A stretch of 64,000 nt of DNA, taken from positions 1 through 64,000 of the forward strand of contig JAEZDY010000024.1 of NCBI GenBank assembly GCA_023417935.1, in the 5' to 3' direction. This DNA comes from Bacteroidota bacterium (GTDB lineage Bacteria; Bacteroidota; Bacteroidia; Bacteroidales; Lentimicrobiaceae). Below, one piece after another: positions 6,932 to 15,450 of this stretch. The position numbers and the translations under genes were made by a program. Within the stretch, counting starts at the first letter, position 1. Each line of letters opens with the position of its first letter. The notes under the pieces are model-generated. The model was not told the origin of the DNA. It saw only the letters and a program-made list of their open reading frames with translations, and ran no database searches.

Positions 6932-9900
6932 TCAATTCCAAACAGGCAGTCGTCCGGTGGTATAAGGCACACCTGCAAGTTCCATTCTGTTCTCCAGATC
7001 TTTAAGTTTAACTTCACCTAATTGCCTTAAATGACTAATTACCGGCGGGAACTCTTCCTGCAGAATTTCAAGGCTGCGGCGATGTGTTGAAGTTGGTGCA
7101 GAGGTTGATGACCAGTGAGCATATATAATATTGCTCAGTCGTTCCATTAATGGCACCTGTGCAGGTGGAACTTCCTCACGACTTGCTTTAGGTTCTGTGC
7201 CATGAAGAAGGAAAAGCAGATCATTGGTTTGGTTTAATGCCTGAAGTACTTCATGCTGTAATTCAGGTGAAGCACCTGGTGTTTGATGCACTGCCTGCAA
7301 CATAGAAGTGAGGCGTTCCTGAAGTTCTTCAGCATACTTCTCAGCTCCCTGCACTTTACGGGCTACGTTTGATACTTCCTTTTGGAAAGCAACAAGGGCA
7401 GCTCTGTCAGGTGCAGGTAAGGTTGTATTGTTAAGTACCTTAGCATTGAAAGGAACCGGTCCGGCCAGTACCATGGTTTCTCCACCTGCATATAATGACA
7501 GGGTGACATTGTATTGTCCGGGCATTACCATCATTCCATTGTTCCCTTCGGCGAACGGATCAAACTTAGCACCGTTTTTCCTAACCGGCTGAGTGCCATT
7601 ATATCGCAGGTTCCATACTTTCCGGTTGACACCTTCCGATGGCTTTTCATATAAGCGTCGAACATGATTGCCTGAAGCATCGGTAATATCAAAGATAAGG
7701 TGTGGTTTTATTTCGTCATCTTCAGCTCTAAGTTCAGCAACTGTTGGTTGGGGAATAGGCTCACCTTTTTTAAAGAGTTCCTTTTCTTTTTCACGTCTCT
7801 TGTCGCGCAATGTTTTAGGAGCTTCCTTCAGGTAGTATGTAAAAGTTGCACCAAAATCAGGGTTCTTTGCACCATAATAAGTTGATCCCTGTCCATATTT
7901 GCCGCCGGTTTGCACAAACATAAGTGCATCTTTTATCTCAAAAATATGTGACTCTTTGGCAGCTATCTCTTTATTATAATGCCTCAATGGTGTATAATCC
8001 TCTAAAATGTAGAAGCCTCTTCCAAAAGTAGCAACTACCAGGTCATTCTCACGTTCCTGTATCACGATATCATTTACACGGATAACAGGCATACCACCTT
8101 TGAGCTGAGTCCATATACTGCCACCATCCACGGTAAAGAATACGCCAAACTCTGTACCCACAAACAGAAGATCAGGATTTTTGTGATCCTGGACTATTGT
8201 GTGTACGGTTCCATTTTCGGGAAGGTTGCCGCTGATAGAAACCCAAGTTTTGCCTTTATCAGTACTCTTTAGTAGATATGGTTTGAAGTCGTCACGAAGA
8301 ATATTGTCAAATGAGGCATAAACAACATTTTCATTATACCTGTCGGCCAATAAGTCAGAAACATAGGTATACTCAGGTACGCCCGGGAATGTGGCTGTTT
8401 TATTCCAATTTTTACCATCTGTAGTAACCTGAATAAGTCCGTCATCAGTACCAACATAAAGCAGGTTTTCATTTAATGGAGATTCATCAAATGAAACAAT
8501 GGTACCAAAGAGTGAAGTTGATACATCTTTCTGAACAGCATCATAACTCCAGTATTTGTCCATAACCTTCCAGGTATTCCTGTCGGCACCGGAGGTTAAG
8601 TCGTCAGATATCACTTCCCATGTATCACCCCGGTCATCACTTCTGAAAACTTTATTGGCAGCAGTGTATAATCTTTTGTGATTATGTTTGCTTAATACCA
8701 GTGGTGTATTCCAGTTCCATTTGTAAGTATCCTCACCTTTACGTGGTTCAGGCCTGAGATCAATGGCTTCACCGCTCTTCCTGTCATATCTTACCATATT
8801 GCCATATTGTGCCTCGGCATATACGATGTTAGGGTCAGTAGGGTCAACTGCAGTCCAGAACCCATCACCCCCATTAGTAACAAACCATTCATCGCTGGTT
8901 ACACCGAAACTGCTGGTATTTCTTGACGGACCTCCCATACTGTTATTGTCCTGGGTTCCTCCGTATATATAATAGAACGGTTCACTGTTATCAACATTAA
9001 CGCGGTAGAACTGTGTAACAGGCAAGTTGCTTTTGAAAAGATACTCTTCGCCACCATCCCATGTTTCATAAACACCACCATCACCACCTATCAGGAAGTG
9101 GTCGGTATTTTTAGGATCTATCCAAAAAGCATGATCATCAACATGTCTTGCTTTCAGCCCTAATCTATTCCATGTTTTACCACCGTCAGATGTAACATGT
9201 GATACTGTTTCCATTGAATATACTTTATCAACATCAACGGGATCACAATAGATTTCATTATAGTATTGTCCTTGTGCAGTATGGTCGCTCATTTTAGTCC
9301 ATGAAGCACCTCTGTTTGTGCTGCGGTAAAAGCCGCTCGATTCATTGGCTGCTTCGATGATTGCATATATATAATCGGGGTTAACCGGTGAAATTGCTAT
9401 GCCAATTCCACCCATATCATCGCCTGGTAGCCCTGATGTGAGTTTGGTCCATGTTGCACCTGCATCGGTTGATTTATGTATTGCCGATTCAGGTCCGCCA
9501 CCTATCTTAGTATTCACATGCCTGCGTCGTTGTTCGCTGGTTGCATATATTACATCAGGATTCCTTGGATCGAGTATAACGTTGTTGATACCGGTATTGT
9601 CACTAACATTTAACACTTTGGTCCAGGTTGTACCGCCATCAGTCGTTTTATATAAACCTCTTTCACTGCCGGGTCCCCAAACAGAACCTTCAGCCGCAAC
9701 ATAAACAACGTTGGTATTGCGTGGGTCAATAGCGATCATCCCTATTTGACGGGAGTTTTTAAGTCCCATGTTCTTCCAGGATTTACCACCATCAATACTT
9801 TTATAAACACCATCACCATAGCCAAGAGCCCTTTGGTGATTATTTTCACCTGTACCTGTCCATACCACGTTAGGGTTTGATGGATCAAGAACCACACAAC

Positions 9901-10219
9901 CAATAGAGTATGAACCGTAATTGTCAAAGACAGGAGTCCAGGTGGTTCCGGCGTTCACTGTTTTCCAGATATGACCTGAAGCTACTGCTACGAAGTACTC
10001 ATGTGGTTTTTCAGGGTTTACTGCGAAATCAGCAATACGGCCTGAAGCATACGCCGGTCCGATGGATCGGAATTTCATACCACTGAAGGTGTTGCTTTTA
10101 ATTGTATCTGTTTTTACTACTACCTTTTTCTTCTGTGCATAAGCAGAAGGGGCTATTGATAACAAAATGGCTATTACGGCCATTAAGCCATGCGTGAGAG
10201 TGACGTTAAGTTTTTTCAC
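6932..10219 (-). CDS. exported sortilin/VPS10-like BNR-repeat beta-propeller protein
   Basis: 1095 residues with an N-terminal signal peptide (cleavage likely after SAYAQ). From about residue 50 to 740 it carries repeated bacterial-neuraminidase-type units. Examples are S-x-D-G-G-x-x-W, T-x-D-G-G-x-T-W-x-x and D-P-x-x-P-x-x-x-Y segments (KSIDGGKSW, KTTDGGTTW, RSTNRGASW and others), the layout of VPS10/sortilin-like propellers often labelled glycosyl hydrolase. The C-terminal 350 residues are a non-propeller region with a helical tail. No type IX sorting domain is seen at the end. The substrate is unknown; a periplasmic or surface role is inferred. The gene is monocistronic with its own terminator. 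Confidence 0.8.
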   Translation of the reverse strand: MKKLNVTLTHGLMAVIAILLSIAPSAYAQKKKVVVKTDTIKSNTFSGMKFRSIGPAYASGRIADFAVNPEKPHEYFVAVASGHIWKTVNAGTTWTPVFDNYGSYSIGCVVLDPSNPNVVWTGTGENNHQRALGYGDGVYKSIDGGKSWKNMGLKNSRQIGMIAIDPRNTNVVYVAAEGSVWGPGSERGLYKTTDGGTTWTKVLNVSDNTGINNVILDPRNPDVIYATSEQRRRHVNTKIGGGPESAIHKSTDAGATWTKLTSGLPGDDMGGIGIAISPVNPDYIYAIIEAANESSGFYRSTNRGASWTKMSDHTAQGQYYNEIYCDPVDVDKVYSMETVSHVTSDGGKTWNRLGLKARHVDDHAFWIDPKNTDHFLIGGDGGVYETWDGGEEYLFKSNLPVTQFYRVNVDNSEPFYYIYGGTQDNNSMGGPSRNTSSFGVTSDEWFVTNGGDGFWTAVDPTDPNIVYAEAQYGNMVRYDRKSGEAIDLRPEPRKGEDTYKWNWNTPLVLSKHNHKRLYTAANKVFRSDDRGDTWEVISDDLTSGADRNTWKVMDKYWSYDAVQKDVSTSLFGTIVSFDESPLNENLLYVGTDDGLIQVTTDGKNWNKTATFPGVPEYTYVSDLLADRYNENVVYASFDNILRDDFKPYLLKSTDKGKTWVSISGNLPENGTVHTIVQDHKNPDLLFVGTEFGVFFTVDGGSIWTQLKGGMPVIRVNDIVIQERENDLVVATFGRGFYILEDYTPLRHYNKEIAAKESHIFEIKDALMFVQTGGKYGQGSTYYGAKNPDFGATFTYYLKEAPKTLRDKRREKEKELFKKGEPIPQPTVAELRAEDDEIKPHLIFDITDASGNHVRRLYEKPSEGVNRKVWNLRYNGTQPVRKNGAKFDPFAEGNNGMMVMPGQYNVTLSLYAGGETMVLAGPVPFNAKVLNNTTLPAPDRAALVAFQKEVSNVARKVQGAEKYAEELQERLTSMLQAVHQTPGASPELQHEVLQALNQTNDLLFLLHGTEPKASREEVPPAQVPLMERLSNIIYAHWSSTSAPTSTHRRSLEILQEEFPPVISHLRQLGEVKLKDLENRMELAGVPYTTGRLPVWN

Positions 10220-10341
10220 TTTAATTGAATTAGTTGATGGATGGTTATATCAACTAGCGAAATTAAAAAAAGAAGTGAAATGAAACAGAATTAACTACTT
10301 AGACAGGAGAAAATTATTATTGCATTTAATCTGAGGGTCAA

Positions 10342-10788
10342 TTAAATGGAGAGGACAAAATTCTTAATATTCAAACCGTTGTTGTGATAATGCCAGTTTA
10401 TGGAGACTACTTTTGCGATGATTTTTTTTAACAATTCAAAGTCTGCAGGTTTGCGGATATAAATGTTGGCACCGAGTCTGAAGGCTTCTTCCATGTCAAC
10501 ATTTGCATTTGAGGTTGAATAAATAGCAATAGGTAGATCAGTCAACCCCAGCACATTACGTATTTCATGCAGGCATTCGAAGCCATCTTTTCGTGGCATA
10601 TTCAGGTCAAGGAATAGTAAATGAGGGCGCTTTTCAGGCTTGTTCTTGAGGTATTCAATAAGATAAACCCCATCAGTAACCATCTCTAGTACTGTATTAA
10701 GCTTCATGCGCTCAATAGCCTCTCTGAAAAATTGCCTGTCATCCTCGTCGTCTTCTGCGAGCAGGATAAACATCTGTTCGTCGTTCAT
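10342..10788 (-). CDS. single-domain CheY-like response regulator
   Basis: 148 residues forming one receiver domain. It shows the acidic cluster A-E-D-D-E-D-D near the N-terminus, the phospho-acceptor Asp61 in LFLDLNMPRKDG, a Ser/Thr switch at IYSTS, and the conserved Lys113 in IRKP. No output domain is attached. This Rcp1-type form is common in Bacteroidota as a phosphorelay intermediate or a partner of orphan kinases. No kinase is adjacent, so the partner is unknown. It is transcribed divergently from manA with a 9-bp inverted repeat between the two. Confidence 0.9.
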   Translation of the reverse strand: MNDEQMFILLAEDDEDDRQFFREAIERMKLNTVLEMVTDGVYLIEYLKNKPEKRPHLLFLDLNMPRKDGFECLHEIRNVLGLTDLPIAIYSTSNANVDMEEAFRLGANIYIRKPADFELLKKIIAKVVSINWHYHNNGLNIKNFVLSI

Positions 10789-10818
10789 GTTAAGTGGATA
10801 TGTTGCATCTTAATCATA

Positions 10819-10848
10819 AATAACAATAAAACCGATCAAATTGTTATT
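10819..10848. promoter_or_regulatory. inverted repeat in divergent intergenic region
   Basis: AATAACAAT (10819-10827) and ATTGTTATT (10840-10848) form a perfect 9-bp inverted repeat with a 12-bp centre. It lies between the start of the response-regulator gene (minus) and manA (plus). The sequence is AT-rich so chance is possible; it could be an operator. Confidence 0.3.
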
Positions 10849-10885
10849 GTAATTTTATGCCCTCAGTCATCAAAGCAAAGAAATT

Positions 10886-11878
10886 ATGGAACACAAACTA
10901 TATCCGCTTAAATTCAACCCGGTACTTAAAGACAAAATATGGGGAGGAAATAAAATAAAAACCGTTCTTGGAATAGATTATAGCCCTTTACCAAATTGCG
11001 GTGAAGCATGGGTGCTTTCAGGGGTGGAGGACAATCCTACCATTGTGGCCAATGGATTTTTGGCGGGTAATGAACTGAATGAGCTCGTTGAAATATACAT
11101 GGGAGATTTGATGGGTGATGCCCTCTATAACAGATTTGGTAATGAGTTCCCCATACTCGTAAAATTTATTGATGCCGCCGATTATCTTTCAATCCAGGTA
11201 CATCCGGATGATGAACTTGCTATGAAACGTGGAGTAGGAAACGGAAAGTCGGAAATGTGGTATATCATGTCGGCTGATAAAGACGCAGAACTGATCACTG
11301 GCTTTAAAAAAGACTCTAATAGAGAAGAATACTTGTCGTATCTTCATGATAATAAGGTGACCGAACTCTTGAACAGGGAGAAAGTTAAAGCCGGTGATGT
11401 ATTCTATATGCCTGCCGGAAGAGTTCATGCTTTGGGTCCGGGAATACTGCTTGCAGAAATACAACAAACTTCCGATACAACTTATCGCATCTACGATTGG
11501 GATCGTGTTGATGACACTGGACAGGCACGTGAATTACATACCGACGAGGCGCTTGATGCAATTGACTTTAAGTCACATACCGATTACCGATCAGAATATA
11601 AGGAAGTCATTAATGGGTCATCCAATATGGTTTCGTCAGAATATTTTACAACCAATATCATTGTATTGGACAAGGTACTTGCAAAGGATTATTCTGAACT
11701 TGATTCGTTTGTAATTTACGTTTGCGTTGAAGGAAGCTTAACATTGGTTCACGACGGACAGGAAGAAAAGCAGGTAAGCCTGTCGCAAGGTGAAGCAGTA
11801 CTACTCCCGGCAGTAATTGACAGAGTGGATTTAATTCCTAAAAAAAAATCAAAAGTATTGGAAGTATTTATAAATTAG
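10886..11878 (+). CDS. manA: mannose-6-phosphate isomerase, class I
   Basis: 330 residues. It opens with the typical L-K-F-x-P-x-L-K-D-K-I-W-G-G segment, carries the zinc-binding motif QVHPDDE, and later PAGRVHALGPG, which supplies another metal ligand in the cupin fold. It interconverts fructose-6-phosphate and mannose-6-phosphate in the cytosol. Together with the GDP-mannose pyrophosphorylase gene at 21906 it would supply GDP-mannose for glycans. The start at ATG 10886 fits homologue length. It stands alone, transcribed away from a response regulator. Confidence 0.92.
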   Translation: MEHKLYPLKFNPVLKDKIWGGNKIKTVLGIDYSPLPNCGEAWVLSGVEDNPTIVANGFLAGNELNELVEIYMGDLMGDALYNRFGNEFPILVKFIDAADYLSIQVHPDDELAMKRGVGNGKSEMWYIMSADKDAELITGFKKDSNREEYLSYLHDNKVTELLNREKVKAGDVFYMPAGRVHALGPGILLAEIQQTSDTTYRIYDWDRVDDTGQARELHTDEALDAIDFKSHTDYRSEYKEVINGSSNMVSSEYFTTNIIVLDKVLAKDYSELDSFVIYVCVEGSLTLVHDGQEEKQVSLSQGEAVLLPAVIDRVDLIPKKKSKVLEVFIN

Positions 11879-11942
11879 CAGCCTGAATTTTAAGTTATAA
11901 GGCTAATTTCCAGATAACTTAATTAAAAATCGCAACCTAACC

Positions 11943-12464
11943 ATGAAAAACCTAATTACCCTGCTAATGCTGATTTTAAGTATCAGCATCCTCTCTGCCC
12001 AGGAGACAGATAATAACCTGCGTAAGTTACCTCAGGTGACTGTTAAAAACCTATCAGGCCATAATGTTAATACTGCTGAGCTCAGCAATGATGGCAAGCC
12101 AATGATCATTAGTTTCTGGGCTCTATGGTGCAAGCCCTGCATTAATGAACTTACTACCATTGCTGATGTATATGACGAATGGACAGAGGAAACAGGTGTT
12201 AAACTTGTAGCTGTGTCAATTGATGATGCACGCTCAACAGCAAAAGTTGCCCCTACAGTTAATGGAAAAGGTTGGGAATATGAAGTGCTGCTTGATGCTA
12301 ACGGAGATTTCAAAAGGGCGATGAATGTGAATATGATACCGCATACTTTCCTTTTGAATGGCAATGGCGAGATTGTTTGGCAGCATACATCCTTTAGCGA
12401 AGGTAGTGAACTTGAACTGATTGAGATGGTTCGAAAGCTCAATGCAGGTCTGCCTATACAATAG
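11943..12464 (+). CDS. exported TlpA/ResA-like thiol-disulfide oxidoreductase
   Basis: 173 residues. A Sec signal peptide (cut near SAQ-E) is followed by one thioredoxin fold with the active site W-C-K-P-C and the cis-Pro region M-I-P-H-T-F-L. The TlpA/ResA type acts in the periplasm, reducing or isomerising disulfides in exported proteins. It heads a three-gene same-strand cluster with a DUF6029 outer-membrane protein and an Omp28-type lipoprotein; gaps are about 60 bp, so co-transcription is likely. The substrate is unknown, but the neighbours are natural candidates. Confidence 0.88.
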   Translation: MKNLITLLMLILSISILSAQETDNNLRKLPQVTVKNLSGHNVNTAELSNDGKPMIISFWALWCKPCINELTTIADVYDEWTEETGVKLVAVSIDDARSTAKVAPTVNGKGWEYEVLLDANGDFKRAMNVNMIPHTFLLNGNGEIVWQHTSFSEGSELELIEMVRKLNAGLPIQ

Positions 12465-12523
12465 ACTTCCATAAATAATACAAAGTCGGTTTAAGCTTCA
12501 CCAACCATTTAATAAAAAATTGT

Positions 12524-14191
12524 ATGAGAAGACTGTACGCATTCGTATTCACTTTTATACTTATAACCACAGGGTCACTCACAGCTCAGGATCTGCTGCA
12601 GGGGAGGGTATCAGGTAACTTCCAGCTTGATGCACAGATTTACCAGGCTGACAGTGCTATAGGAGCTGAAGATGTAAGTGAGGCCTTGTTAATGAACTCA
12701 TTTGCTAATATACTTTATACTCAAGGCAACTTCAATGCAGGTTTTCGCTTTGAATCATATCTTAATCCTATAAAGGGATATGACCAACGGTATAAGGGTA
12801 CCGGTGTACCATTTTGGTTCGCATCATGGCAAAAAGAAAGTTTTGGTATAACTGTGGGTCATTTCTATGAGCAGTTTGGCAGCGGTATGACCTTACGTAG
12901 TTATGAAGAGCGTAACCTGGGTTATGACAATGCTATTAAAGGAGCCCGGTTTATTTTCAGACCTTACAGAGGAATCGCTCTGAAAGGGCTTATAGGAACA
13001 CAAAGATTCTTCTGGGAATCAGGCCCCGGTATAGTACGTGGACTTGATGGTGAGTTTGCTATGAATGACATTCTGAATATTCTATCCACTGATCTACCAA
13101 GATTTACGCTTGGGGGCAGTTTCGTGAGCAAATATGAGCCTTCGGCAAAAATACTCGTTAACAGTGACCAGGTACTTATTCTCCCTGAAAATGTTGCTGC
13201 GCTGTCAACCAGATTAAACATTCACCACAAAGGCGTGAGTCTTGATGGGGAATACGTTTATAAATATAATGATCCCTCAGCTATCAATAACTTCATCTAT
13301 AAAGGTGGCCGCTCATTGCTTTTACAGGCTTCATATTCACAGAAAGGATTTGGAATGCTCCTGTCGGGCAAGGTGACTGATAATATGAGCTTCAAATCAA
13401 AGCGCACAGAACGCGGTAGTGTACTCGACATTAATTACCTTCCTGCACTAACCCGTCAACATGCATACACGCTCGCTGCTATGTATCCATACGCTACTCA
13501 GCCTAATGGAGAAATTGCAGTGCAGGGTCAATTAAATTATAAGATAAAGAAAGGTACCATGCTAGGCGGTAAATATGGAACCGATATTGCTGTAAACTTC
13601 TCTAATGTCACTTCAATCAAAAGAGATTCAATTGACAAAGAAACGCCTATTGGTAAAACAGGCACTTTAGGATATCAGACTAACTATTTTGAATTTGGTG
13701 ATGAACTCTATTTCAGGGATTTCAATATTGAGGTTCAGCATAAGTTCAATAATGAACTTAAGGCTCTTATTTCATGGGTTAGAATGAATTACAATATTGA
13801 TGTTATTGAGGGGCATCCGGGTGAAGAAATGGTGAAGGCCAATATATTTATAGCTGATGTTACTTATAAATTCAGTACAAGGAATGCAGTAAAAGCGGAA
13901 GTTCAGCATCTGGCAACCAGGCAGGATGAAGGGAACTGGATGCAGGCTATGGCTGAGTTTACTTTCTCACCAAGATGGTTCTTTACTCTTATGGATCAAT
14001 ATAATTATGGTAATGATGATAAAGACCGGCGTTTTCATTACCCAACAGTAGCAGTTGGCTATACACAGGACTCTAACAGGTTATCATTAAGTTACGGTAA
14101 ACAGCGTGAGGGTATAATTTGTGTTGGTGGGGTATGTCGGAATGTTCCGGCATCTAATGGTCTATCCATAACGCTTACCAGCAGTTTTTAA
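12524..14191 (+). CDS. DUF6029 family outer-membrane beta-barrel protein
   Basis: 555 residues with a signal peptide ending GSLTAQD. The mature chain is rich in alternating aromatic/polar beta strands (for example FWFASWQKESFGITVGHFYEQ) and ends in a strand with terminal Phe (SITLTSSF), as barrel proteins do. The overall pattern matches the Bacteroidota DUF6029 family, of unknown function. It is sandwiched between a TlpA-like oxidoreductase and an Omp28-like lipoprotein. A near-C-terminal pair of Cys residues (ICVGGVC) could be a substrate for the neighbouring thioredoxin; that is inference. Confidence 0.75.
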   Translation: MRRLYAFVFTFILITTGSLTAQDLLQGRVSGNFQLDAQIYQADSAIGAEDVSEALLMNSFANILYTQGNFNAGFRFESYLNPIKGYDQRYKGTGVPFWFASWQKESFGITVGHFYEQFGSGMTLRSYEERNLGYDNAIKGARFIFRPYRGIALKGLIGTQRFFWESGPGIVRGLDGEFAMNDILNILSTDLPRFTLGGSFVSKYEPSAKILVNSDQVLILPENVAALSTRLNIHHKGVSLDGEYVYKYNDPSAINNFIYKGGRSLLLQASYSQKGFGMLLSGKVTDNMSFKSKRTERGSVLDINYLPALTRQHAYTLAAMYPYATQPNGEIAVQGQLNYKIKKGTMLGGKYGTDIAVNFSNVTSIKRDSIDKETPIGKTGTLGYQTNYFEFGDELYFRDFNIEVQHKFNNELKALISWVRMNYNIDVIEGHPGEEMVKANIFIADVTYKFSTRNAVKAEVQHLATRQDEGNWMQAMAEFTFSPRWFFTLMDQYNYGNDDKDRRFHYPTVAVGYTQDSNRLSLSYGKQREGIICVGGVCRNVPASNGLSITLTSSF

Positions 14192-14251
14192 ATAACGGCC
14201 TTTATTTGGAACATGATTAAAAGTAAATTTTAACACGCTAAAACTAATAAA

Positions 14252-15145
14252 ATGATCTTCAAAAGATTACTCCAATATACTTTGGCATTACTTTCTACGG
14301 GTGTAATGATGTTTTCATGTGATAAAATTGATGAACCTTTCACCCAAAAGATAGTGGTTGATACCTCGAGTATTGACACCTCGGATATTGATACCTCAAA
14401 GTTTCACCAGAAGCGTGTACTGCTTGAAGATTACACCGGGCACCAATGTGTTAATTGTCCGGCTGCTGCCATAATAGCTCACAACATTGAAAATACATTT
14501 GGAGATAAAGTTGTAGTGTTGGCCGTTCATGCAGGCTGGTTTGCAAAAGCAACTGCTGCAGGCGATTTTACAGCCGATTACAATACAGAGGTCGGTACTG
14601 CATGGGATGCATATTTTGGAATATCGAATGTTGGCAACCCTTTTGGTATGGTTAACCGCATCAATTACACTACAAGCGAGCATATTCTTTCACCCGAAGC
14701 CTGGAGCAGCGAAGTATTTAATATGCTTGAAGATACTGTAGTTACTGTTGATCTTGAAATAACCAACCTTTATAATGATGAAACCCGCAAGCTTGACACA
14801 GAAATTGCAGTTGAGTATTTGCAGGTTCCTGATAAAGATCTGAGCCTGATAGTAGTTCTGAAAGAGAGCGGTATTGTATCACCACAGAAAAACAATGCTC
14901 CATCTTCAGGACCAACCCCAATTATATATGACTATGTTCACAACAATGTTCTGCGCGATGCAATTAATGGCACCTGGGGTTCAGTGATTTCAGGTATCAA
15001 CTCAGTGGGCACCGTTAAAAAGTCATATAGTTACACCCTTAAGGATAATTTTGTAGCTGATAATTGCACAGTTGTAGCCTTCATTTATGATGAAGAAACA
15101 AAGCAAGTATTCCAGGTTGCAGAGAAAAAATTAGTAACTGAATAA
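14252..15145 (+). CDS. Omp28-related lipoprotein
   Basis: 297 residues. The N-terminal hydrophobic helix ends at MFSCDKIDEP, giving a lipoprotein signal with Cys at about residue 24. A repetitive Ser/Asp/Thr linker (VDTSSIDTSDIDTS) precedes a thioredoxin-like region with the motif GHQCVNCP, a CxxC typical of Omp28 proteins. The rest is beta-rich. Omp28 proteins are outer-membrane-associated, and some act as adhesins. The CxxC together with the upstream TlpA gene suggests a shared envelope redox task. Confidence 0.8.
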   Translation: MIFKRLLQYTLALLSTGVMMFSCDKIDEPFTQKIVVDTSSIDTSDIDTSKFHQKRVLLEDYTGHQCVNCPAAAIIAHNIENTFGDKVVVLAVHAGWFAKATAAGDFTADYNTEVGTAWDAYFGISNVGNPFGMVNRINYTTSEHILSPEAWSSEVFNMLEDTVVTVDLEITNLYNDETRKLDTEIAVEYLQVPDKDLSLIVVLKESGIVSPQKNNAPSSGPTPIIYDYVHNNVLRDAINGTWGSVISGINSVGTVKKSYSYTLKDNFVADNCTVVAFIYDEETKQVFQVAEKKLVTE

Positions 15146-15450
15146 AATAAGCTGACTACAATTAATTTACTGTTTCCTATCGGGCTGAATTATAAATAAA
15201 TTCAGTTCGCACCACACAATAAATGCGGCATTGTTCTTGTTAATGAATTAGCAAGGAAGGGATGAAACCATTCACCTGCCTGATATTTATGCTTGTTATT
15301 GATCACATGTAGATTACTACATATATTATAATAAGTAAAATATCAGAGTTGAAACGTATTCAAACAACTATAATCTTTATACCTTTGCAGGGATTTACTC
15401 CCGATACTTAAGTTAAGAGAGGAATCTAAGCCATAAATGACAATTCGGAG
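15146..15450. other. 305-bp intergenic region with a promoter-like box
   Basis: No gene or stable hairpin seen. A TACCTTTG box at 15380-15387 fits the Bacteroidota -7 consensus and would drive the carboxyltransferase gene at 15451. I could not find a convincing -33 element. Confidence 0.35.

Noticed and set aside
10231..10256. 8-bp inverted repeat TAGTTGAT/ATCAACTA upstream of the beta-propeller gene
   Set aside because: Short and AT-rich; expected by chance in a region of this composition, with no promoter context to support an operator.
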